From UMGS1781 sp045628105 (GTDB lineage Bacteria; Bacillota; Clostridia; TANB77; CAG-508), in the NCBI GenBank assembly GCA_045628105.1, contig JAZQOX010000019.1, positions 1 to 19,842 of the forward strand: 19,842 nucleotides of DNA, in the 5' to 3' direction. The number at the start of each line of letters is the position of its first letter. The first letter of the stretch is position 1. Shown in pieces: positions 14,362 through 19,842 of the stretch. A program made the position numbers and the translations under genes. The notes below the pieces were generated by a model. It did not search any database, had not been told where the DNA came from, and saw only the letters and a program-made list of their open reading frames with translations.

Positions 14362-15333
14362 ATGAAAGGAGTTTGCTCTAATATGCAAACCAAAATCATC
14401 ACCCGGCGGCTCATAGCCGCCATCCTCGGGATCCTCGTGATCCTGAGCTCCGCAGTCGTATTTACTACGACTGCATACGCAGACACTTCGACCATCACAG
14501 GTGAAACCTTCGTTAGGACTCCTGACGGACAGGTTTACCCCAAGTGGACTTTTGGCAAAAGAGTACAGTACGGTACCTGCTACTGCAGCAAGAATGTCCA
14601 GTACGTACAGGAACAGCGTTCCTGTTATTCCGAACCGATTTGGTTCGAGGATGACCGAAACGTTGACGTTTCGGTAAGGGCCTACAAAGGACCCAAGGAT
14701 GCCATCCCATATACGGAATTCCGGATCATCTTCATAGATGAAGAGGAAAAATTCCTCGGGTGGACCTGTGCAGTACGTGCAACAAAGGGAAAGGTAAATA
14801 TCGAAACCCTGACCTTCAACGGCAACAAAAAGGCAGCGAAGGGATTTATAATTTCGCTGACTCTCTGCTCCCGGGCCGAAAATGCCGAAGAGGCATTCAA
14901 GACTATTACCGGAACCAAGACTGGGAACGACCTGATTCCCGATGAGGGAGAATGGCTGTTCGCCAAAAAGACTGATGTGAGCTCCAGTTTCTTCGAAAGG
15001 GCCTACTCGGTAAGAATCAATGGAATCAATGGAATCAACAATATTGATTTCGTTGAGACGAATGAACCCATTGGGGAGTACCAGTGGGTGGCATTTACGG
15101 ACAATGTCACAATCTACTTCCTGGCGGCGGACAGGATCCCTGCAATAACCGACCAGGATAAGGCACTTTACGACAAGCTCGTAAGTGCGTTTCCGGAGAT
15201 GAAACTTCCGGGTTTCCCCGGAAAGGACGAGGTCATTGTAAATAAGGTGATCCTGGTAAGCCAGGGGAAAACCTATATTGCTGAAAACCTCAGCCTTCCC
15301 CTTGAGATCGAAAGACTGGATCTGTCTGCCTAA
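14362..15333 (+). CDS. Secreted protein of unknown function; GC-rich, hairpin-dense foreign gene
   Basis: I do not recognise this family. From the second methionine (14383) the product starts MQTKIITRRLIAAILG, a classical signal peptide ending near TTTAYA, followed by about 280 residues of an exported, probably beta-rich protein with cysteines in GTCYC, RSCYS, WTCAV and TLCSR. ATG at 14362 has GGAGG at 7-base spacing; ATG at 14383 has GGAG at 11 and gives the more normal signal peptide. Composition changes abruptly: about half GC, with C/G-ending codons such as ATC, CTC and TTC, and four in-frame CGG codons (two adjacent at 14404-14409, then FRII and CSRAE), unlike every neighbour. The coding strand is packed with short inverted repeats. 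Promoter and terminator are its own, so it is a complete cassette between prfB and the aspartokinase gene. It looks horizontally acquired; if CGG is not decoded here it could not be fully translated. Confidence 0.75.
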   Translation: MKGVCSNMQTKIITRRLIAAILGILVILSSAVVFTTTAYADTSTITGETFVRTPDGQVYPKWTFGKRVQYGTCYCSKNVQYVQEQRSCYSEPIWFEDDRNVDVSVRAYKGPKDAIPYTEFRIIFIDEEEKFLGWTCAVRATKGKVNIETLTFNGNKKAAKGFIISLTLCSRAENAEEAFKTITGTKTGNDLIPDEGEWLFAKKTDVSSSFFERAYSVRINGINGINNIDFVETNEPIGEYQWVAFTDNVTIYFLAADRIPAITDQDKALYDKLVSAFPEMKLPGFPGKDEVIVNKVILVSQGKTYIAENLSLPLEIERLDLSA

Positions 15334-15374
15334 GATTCCCCCCGCTCTCTATTGAGAGTGGGGGATTCTTTTTT
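15334..15374 (+). terminator. Terminator of the GC-rich gene
   Basis: GATTCCCCC with GCTCTC pairs with GAGAGT and GGGGGATTC across a TATT loop, with one bulge and a G-T pair, followed by a T run. It begins directly after the stop codon. Confidence 0.85.
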
Positions 15375-15393
15375 ATAAAAAAATTAAAAACTA

Positions 15394-15423
15394 TTCACAA
15401 ATATACAGAAAATATTGTATAAT
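15394..15423 (+). promoter_or_regulatory. Promoter of the aspartokinase gene
   Basis: TTCACA (15394-15399) and TATAAT (15418-15423) with an 18-base spacer. A second TATAAT at 15448-15453 overlaps the palindrome downstream. Confidence 0.5.
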
Positions 15424-15448
15424 AATATAAATTACGTCAAGTAACGAT

Positions 15449-15472
15449 ATAATGTTTAAATTTAAACGTTAT
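15449..15472. promoter_or_regulatory. 24-base palindrome upstream of the aspartokinase gene
   Basis: ATAATGTTTAAA and TTTAAACGTTAT form a palindrome with a perfect 14-base core (15454-15467) and one T/G mismatch in each arm. It overlaps a possible -10 box and lies 31 bases from the start codon, a fitting operator position. No regulator is encoded next to it. Confidence 0.5.
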
Positions 15473-15503
15473 TGGTATTTTAAAAAAAGAAGAAGGATGC
15501 ACA

Positions 15504-16235
15504 ATGAAAATTGTAGTACAAAAATTTGGAGGAAGTTCTGTAGCAGACACAGAAAAATTATTTAATGTCTGCAAACATATTACAAAAGAAAAAAAGAATG
15601 GAAACGAAGTAGTTGTAGTAGTTTCTGCACAAGGAAAAACTACAGATCAATTAATTGAACAAGAAAAAGAAATTACAGATAATGCAGATAAGAGAGAACA
15701 TGATGTTCTAGCAACAGTAGGGGAACAAATTACAATTGCAAAACTTACAATGTGTTTACAAAAATTAGGTTATGATGCAAAATCATTATTAGCATGGCAA
15801 ATACCAATAATTACAGATTCAAACTTTGGAGATGCGAACATTATTCAAGTGAAGAACGAAAAAATACTAGAAGAGTTAAAACTAGGAAAAATAGTAGTAG
15901 TTGCAGGATTTCAAGGAATTGATAAAAATAATAATATTACAACACTTGGAAGAGGTGGATCTGATACAACAGCTATTGCACTTGCAGATGCATTAAAAGC
16001 AGAAAAGTGCGAAATTTTTACAGATGTAGATGGAGTGTATGATAAAGACCCAAACAAATATCCAGATGCAATTAAATACGAAAAGATTTCATATAATAAA
16101 ATGATAGAAATGGCAAATAATGGAGCAAAGGTATTACATAACAAATGTGTTAAATTAGCTAAAGAAAAAAGCGTAAAAATAATTGTAAAATCAACATTTG
16201 TAGAACAAAGTGATGGGACAATAGTAGAAAATTAA
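15504..16235 (+). CDS. Aspartate kinase, catalytic domain only (no ACT domains)
   Basis: Aspartokinase phosphorylates L-aspartate, the first step to lysine, methionine and threonine. The 243-residue product holds the amino-acid-kinase fold with KFGGSS (7-12), VVVSAQGKTTDQL, GRGGSDTTA (149-157) and the FTDVDGVYDKDP segment (172-183). It ends at VKSTFVEQSDGTIVEN, where the usual C-terminal pair of ACT domains would begin; standard enzymes are about 400 residues. Feedback control through ACT domains is therefore absent, unless a separate ACT subunit exists elsewhere. No frameshift or CGG is seen at the end, so the short form appears natural. The CmpB-like gene begins 27 bases downstream and is probably co-transcribed. 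A related amino-acid kinase is possible but the motifs favour aspartokinase. Confidence 0.88.
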   Translation: MKIVVQKFGGSSVADTEKLFNVCKHITKEKKNGNEVVVVVSAQGKTTDQLIEQEKEITDNADKREHDVLATVGEQITIAKLTMCLQKLGYDAKSLLAWQIPIITDSNFGDANIIQVKNEKILEELKLGKIVVVAGFQGIDKNNNITTLGRGGSDTTAIALADALKAEKCEIFTDVDGVYDKDPNKYPDAIKYEKISYNKMIEMANNGAKVLHNKCVKLAKEKSVKIIVKSTFVEQSDGTIVEN

Positions 16236-16262
16236 TATACTAAATAAAAGATGAGGTAAGAA

Positions 16263-17039
16263 ATGGAAAAGAAAAAAATATCTATATGGAGAATATTGGT
16301 ATATTTTGGAATATACAGTATTTTAGGTTTTATAATAGAAACTCTTTTTGCACTTATACTTTATGGAGTAGTAGAAAGTAGAAAAAGCTATCTTTATGGA
16401 CCCTTTTCAGGAGTATATGGAGCAGGAGCAGTTGTTTTAATACTTACATTAAGATATTTTAATAAAAACCATGGAACATTATTCCTAGGCGGATGCTTAA
16501 TGGGAGCTATAACAGAGTATGCAATTAACCTTATAGGTGAAGTTGTTTATAAAGCCAGATGGTGGGATTATTCTGATAAATTTTTAAATATTAATGGAAG
16601 AATATGTTTACAGTATACCTTATTTTGGGGTGTACTTAGTGTAATTATGATTAGAGCTATAAATCCACAAGTGGACAGGCTTATTGATTACATTAAATCT
16701 AAAATTAGTATAAAAAAATTAAAAGTATTTGTTACAATATGTACAATTTTAATGATAATAAATATTTATGCTTCATCTGTTGCCACTAATTTATTTCTTA
16801 TGAGAAAAATTGTTGAATACAATTTAGATGTTGAAAATAAAAAAGAAATAGTTAATGACTATATCAAAATATATGGTGATCCCAGAAAGGCAAGATTTAT
16901 TTATAAATTTTGGGGAGATAAGAAGATGATTTCAACTTATCCAAATGTAACGATAGAACAAAGGGATGGAACAGTTATTTATGTACATGATTTAGTACCT
17001 AATGTAAAACCATATATATACAAATTTAATGAAAAATAG
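16263..17039 (+). CDS. Putative ABC-transporter-type membrane protein (CmpB family, PF06541-like)
   Basis: The 258-residue product has about four to five hydrophobic helices and the family landmarks YLYGPFSGVYGAGAV, MGAITEYAINLIGE, RWWDYSDKFLNINGRICL and YTLFWGVLS. Such proteins are annotated as CmpB-type ABC transporter permeases, but no ATPase is encoded beside this one and the function is not established. After the last helix (about residues 155-175) a C-terminal region of about 80 residues includes GDPRKARFIYKFWG and may be cytoplasmic or surface-exposed. It follows the short aspartokinase gene by 27 bases. Confidence 0.8.
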   Translation: MEKKKISIWRILVYFGIYSILGFIIETLFALILYGVVESRKSYLYGPFSGVYGAGAVVLILTLRYFNKNHGTLFLGGCLMGAITEYAINLIGEVVYKARWWDYSDKFLNINGRICLQYTLFWGVLSVIMIRAINPQVDRLIDYIKSKISIKKLKVFVTICTILMIINIYASSVATNLFLMRKIVEYNLDVENKKEIVNDYIKIYGDPRKARFIYKFWGDKKMISTYPNVTIEQRDGTVIYVHDLVPNVKPYIYKFNEK

Positions 17040-17059
17040 GCTAAAAACATAAAAAAATA

Positions 17060-17088
17060 TTGACAAGCTTAAAAAATTACTATATAAT
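17060..17088 (+). promoter_or_regulatory. rpsU promoter
   Basis: TTGACA (17060-17065) and TATAAT (17083-17088), 17 bases apart: a perfect consensus, as expected for a ribosomal protein gene. Confidence 0.85.
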
Positions 17089-17112
17089 ATTACAAGTTAT
17101 GGAGAATCCCAA

Positions 17113-17142
17113 ATGAAAGCAAATCGAGGGGAGGGAATATAA
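17113..17142 (+). CDS. Possible 9-codon leader peptide before rpsU
   Basis: ATG at 17113, 8 bases after GGAG (17101-17104), opens MKANRGEGI and ends in TAA at 17140-17142, directly abutting the rpsU ATG. The rpsU ribosome binding site (GGGGAGGG) lies within it. This would allow translational coupling, but a short ORF in a leader can arise by chance. Confidence 0.3.
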   Translation: MKANRGEGI

Positions 17143-17313
17143 ATGGCAGAAATTAAAGTTAATAATGGAAATATAGAAGACGCACTAAAAAGATTTAAAA
17201 GACAATGTGTAAGAAATGGAGTATTACAAGAGGTTAGAAAAAGAGAACATTATGAAAAACCTAGTGTTAAAAGAAAGAAAAAATCAGAAGCAGCTAGAAA
17301 AAGAAAATTTTAA
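17143..17313 (+). CDS. rpsU: 30S ribosomal protein bS21
   Basis: The 56-residue basic protein MAEIKVNNGN...LKRFKRQCVRNGVLQEVRKREHYEKPS...KKKSEAARKRKF is a typical bS21 of the small subunit, which helps the 30S subunit engage messages at the anti-Shine-Dalgarno region. Length and the arginine/lysine-rich C-terminus are normal for Firmicutes. It is monocistronic, with its own consensus promoter and terminator. Confidence 0.97.
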   Translation: MAEIKVNNGNIEDALKRFKRQCVRNGVLQEVRKREHYEKPSVKRKKKSEAARKRKF

Positions 17314-17320
17314 ATACATA

Positions 17321-17358
17321 AAAAACAGAGGTTAAATTAATAATAACCTCTGTTTTTT
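17321..17358 (+). terminator. rpsU terminator
   Basis: CAGAGGTTA (17326-17334) pairs with TAACCTCTG (17344-17352) and is flanked by an A run before and TTTTTT after, so it could work in both directions. Confidence 0.9.
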
Positions 17359-17409
17359 GAATAATTAAGAAATAATTGGAAAAAGTAAATAAAAAGGAGG
17401 AATTTACTT

Positions 17410-18684
17410 ATGCCATATAAAATAGATGAAATAAAAAAAGGAATAAAAACACATTTAATACAAACAAACAAATTTAAAACAAATTTGTTTTCAATATTTT
17501 TAACAGTACCACTAGAAAAAGAAAATGTTACAAAAAATGCTTTAATTCCAACAGTATTAAGAATGGGAACACAAAAATTTAAAAGTCAGGAAGAAATAAG
17601 CACAGAGCTTGAAAATATGTATGGAGCTACTTTTGACTGCGGTATAGAAAAAATGGGTGACAATCAAATACTAAAATTTTATGTAGAAACTTTAAATGAT
17701 AATTTTTTACCTGAAAAAGAAGAACTATCAAAAAAAGCAATAGAACTTTTATTAGACATAGTATTTAACCCTTTAACAGAAAATGGAAAATTCAAAAAAG
17801 AATATGTGGATTCAGAAAAGAAAACAATAAAAAGATTAATAAATGGTAGAATAGATAATAAAGACAGCTATGCTTATACAAGATGCGTTGAAGAAATGTA
17901 CAAAGACAAACCATACGGTATTTATAAGTATGGAACAATAGAGGATTTAGAAGAAATAAATGAATCAAATCTTTATAGCTATTACAAAGAATTAATAAAC
18001 AATGCAAAAATTGATATATTTATATCAGGAGAATTTCAAGATTCAAAAATTGTAGAATTCATACAAAAAAATAGCAGCATAGAAGCACTTAAAGAAAGAG
18101 AAGACAAGCATATTCAAAATACAGAAGAAACGGAAAAGAAGGAAAAAGTAGAGGTTAAGAATATTCAAGAATCAAAAGATGTTACGCAAGGAAAATTAGT
18201 AATTGGTTTAGATATAGATTACAATAAACCAGATTCAAAATATGTCATGTGTTTATATAATGTAATACTTGGAGAAAGTGCAACATCAAAAATGTTTCAA
18301 AATGTTAGAGAAAAAGCAGGATTAGCATATACAGCAAGATCAAATTATGTAAGACAAAAAAACAATATTTTTATTAGAGCAGGAATTGAAATAAAGAATT
18401 TTGATAAAGCATTAAGCATAATAAAAGAACAATTAGAAGATATGAAAAATGGAGTATTCACAGACGAAGACATAGAAAATGCAAAAAAATATATGATAGC
18501 GGGAATAAAAACAGTAGCAGATGAACAAGATTCAGAAATAACATATTACATGGGACAAGAAATGTCAGGAAAATTAATAAGTTTTGAAGAATATACAGAA
18601 AAAATAAATGCTGTTACTAAAGAACAAATACAGGAAATAGGGCAGAATATTTATATAAATACAATTTATTTTTTAAGAGATTAA
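17410..18684 (+). CDS. yfmF: M16-family peptidase-like protein, YfmF type (non-catalytic partner)
   Basis: The 424-residue product has the two-lobed M16 organisation: ALIPTVLRMGTQKFKSQEEISTELENMYGATFD in the first lobe and GESATSKMFQNVREKAGLAYTARSNY in the second, separated by a charged linker (about residues 230-258). The HxxEH zinc motif is missing, as expected for the YfmF partner that pairs with the catalytic YfmH. The zinc-bearing partner gene begins 20 bases downstream. In Bacillus these genes have been linked to EF-P modification; direct substrates are not known. The start is supported by AGGAGG upstream. Confidence 0.88.
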   Translation: MPYKIDEIKKGIKTHLIQTNKFKTNLFSIFLTVPLEKENVTKNALIPTVLRMGTQKFKSQEEISTELENMYGATFDCGIEKMGDNQILKFYVETLNDNFLPEKEELSKKAIELLLDIVFNPLTENGKFKKEYVDSEKKTIKRLINGRIDNKDSYAYTRCVEEMYKDKPYGIYKYGTIEDLEEINESNLYSYYKELINNAKIDIFISGEFQDSKIVEFIQKNSSIEALKEREDKHIQNTEETEKKEKVEVKNIQESKDVTQGKLVIGLDIDYNKPDSKYVMCLYNVILGESATSKMFQNVREKAGLAYTARSNYVRQKNNIFIRAGIEIKNFDKALSIIKEQLEDMKNGVFTDEDIENAKKYMIAGIKTVADEQDSEITYYMGQEMSGKLISFEEYTEKINAVTKEQIQEIGQNIYINTIYFLRD

Positions 18685-18704
18685 TTTTTTAAAGGAGAGA
18701 AAAC

Positions 18705-19842
18705 ATGCAAATTATAGAAAATTCTAAAGTAAAAGAAAAACTATATATAGAAAAATTAGAAAATGGATTAACTGTAATGATTATGCCTAAAAAAAATATA
18801 CAAAAAAAGTATATGATTTGGGCTACAAATTTTGGTTCTATTGATAATAAATTTATTGCACCTAATGATGAGAAAGAAACAAGTATTCCAGATGGAGTTG
18901 CACATTTCTTAGAACATAAAATGTTTGAACAATCAAATGGAACAAATAGTTTGGATACTTTAACAGCTTTGGGAGTAAATGCAAATGCATATACATCTAC
19001 AGATCAAACATGTTTTTTATTTGAATGTACAGATAATTTTATGCCAGCAATGGACGAACTAATGGATTATGTACAAAACCCATATTTTACAGATAAAAAT
19101 GTTGAGAAAGAAAAAGGTATAATTGGGCAAGAAATAAAAATGTATGATGACTATCCAGAATGGACGGTATATATGAATGCTATAAAAAACATGTACAAAA
19201 ATAATCCAATAACAATAGATATAGCAGGTTCTATTGAATCAATAAGTAAAATAGATAAAGAGGTTTTATATAAATGTTATAATACTTTTTACAATCCATC
19301 AAATATGGTAATGTGTTTTGCAGGCGATTTTGAACCGGAAAAACTTATAGAAGAAGTAAAAAAGAGATTAAAACCTGTAGAAAAACATGGAGAAATTAAA
19401 AGAATATATCCAGAAGACCCAGAAGAAATAGTAAAAAAAGAAACTGTTGCAAAAATGGAAGTTAGTATGCCAATTTTTGTAATTGGAATAAAAGATACTA
19501 TAGACACCCAAAATTGCAAATCAGATGTAATAGTAAAAAAACATATAGCAATCGAAATTCTTTTGAATATGTTAATTGGTAAAAGCTCAAAGTTATATAA
19601 AAAACTATATGAAGAGGAATTAATAACATCTGAACCATATTTAGAATATGAATTTTCAAAACAGTATGCACATATTGCAATAACAGGACAATCAAATAAT
19701 CCAAAAGAGGTTTTAAAAAGATTACAAGAAGCAATAAAAACAATGAAGGAAAATGAAATAGATATTGAACATTTTAAAAGAGTAAAAAACATGATATCTG
19801 GAAACTATATAAAAGGCTCTGGTGACGTTGCAGGAATATGCA
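18705..19842 (+). CDS. yfmH: M16-family zinc metallopeptidase, YfmH type (3' end outside window)
   Basis: From ATG at 18705, preceded by AAAGGAG, the frame is open to the end of the window (379 complete codons), so the C-terminus is missing. The catalytic motif HFLEH is at residues 67-71 in GVAHFLEHKMFEQ, and the third zinc ligand is probably E143 in IGQEIKMYDDYP. GVNANAYTSTDQTCFLF and FYNPSNMVMCFAGDF are typical M16 segments. Together with the non-catalytic upstream YfmF it would form a two-subunit enzyme with a closed chamber. Confidence 0.92.
   Translation, partial: MQIIENSKVKEKLYIEKLENGLTVMIMPKKNIQKKYMIWATNFGSIDNKFIAPNDEKETSIPDGVAHFLEHKMFEQSNGTNSLDTLTALGVNANAYTSTDQTCFLFECTDNFMPAMDELMDYVQNPYFTDKNVEKEKGIIGQEIKMYDDYPEWTVYMNAIKNMYKNNPITIDIAGSIESISKIDKEVLYKCYNTFYNPSNMVMCFAGDFEPEKLIEEVKKRLKPVEKHGEIKRIYPEDPEEIVKKETVAKMEVSMPIFVIGIKDTIDTQNCKSDVIVKKHIAIEILLNMLIGKSSKLYKKLYEEELITSEPYLEYEFSKQYAHIAITGQSNNPKEVLKRLQEAIKTMKENEIDIEHFKRVKNMISGNYIKGSGDVAGIC

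Noticed and set aside
14362..15333. GC-rich gene as plain assembly contamination
   Set aside because: The prfB stop, promoter, ribosome binding site, gene, terminator and next promoter follow one another cleanly in AT-rich context, which a random chimera would not give; it cannot be fully excluded without reads.
15424..15503. Lysine riboswitch upstream of the aspartokinase gene
   Set aside because: The leader is too short and shows only a palindrome, with none of the multi-helix structure or terminator of a lysine riboswitch.
16000..16262. Frameshift removing the ACT domains of the aspartokinase
   Set aside because: The 27 bases to the next gene leave no room for ACT coding sequence in any frame, and no CGG is present.

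Overview
The window is strongly AT-rich (roughly 30 % GC by eye) with AGA-dominated arginine usage, GGAGG ribosome binding sites and TTGACA/TATAAT promoters. SecA ends in a SEC-C tail. The gene set (DacF-type carboxypeptidase, VanW-like lipoprotein, YfmF/YfmH pair, CmpB-type membrane protein, BspA-like protein with a prepilin-like leader) points to an uncultured low-GC Clostridia-type Firmicute, probably host-associated. No rRNA, tRNA, CRISPR array or riboswitch was recognised.

Layout. 1-2230: end of a multipass membrane protein, a soluble dolichol-phosphate-mannose-synthase-like glycosyltransferase, and a CotH-family protein. 2278-3528: a self-contained unit with promoter, BspA-like surface gene and terminator, flanked by short GGGAC-type repeats. 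3561-5458 (minus): dacF and a VanW-domain lipoprotein gene. 5481-6506: a REP-associated tyrosine transposase (RAYT) between palindromic repeats. 6510-7049 (minus): a membrane-anchored YcgQ/DUF1980-like protein. 7160-11004: secA, then an Xre-DUF5680 regulator segment bounded by a 44-bp duplication of the secA 3' end. 11116-13104: unknown membrane protein and an S66 LD-carboxypeptidase. 13176-14279: prfB. 14300-15374: a GC-rich, hairpin-filled secreted-protein gene. 15504-17039: short aspartokinase and CmpB-like protein. 17143-17313: rpsU. 17410-19842: yfmF and a partial yfmH.

Two signals stand out. First, three genes (CotH-like, dacF, VanW-like) are each interrupted once. In every case the break lies exactly at an in-frame CGG codon, and skipping one base (NNN C GGN) restores the full protein. 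I found no other in-frame CGG in the AT-rich genes, although CGT, CGC and CGA are used. This suggests that CGG is unassigned or very slow here and promotes +1 frameshifting, or that these are three pseudogenes or sequence errors sharing one context. Second, the gene at 14362-15333 has about half GC and its coding strand folds on paper into a near-continuous series of about 18 short hairpins, beginning at the predicted 5' end of the transcript where one covers the ribosome binding site. It also holds the only CGG codons read straight through, so it is both an odd object and a test of the first idea.

A third theme is the repeats: GGGGAC/GGGACGG-type elements sit at or inside gene 3' ends, in two cases supplying the last codons and stop codon of a gene.
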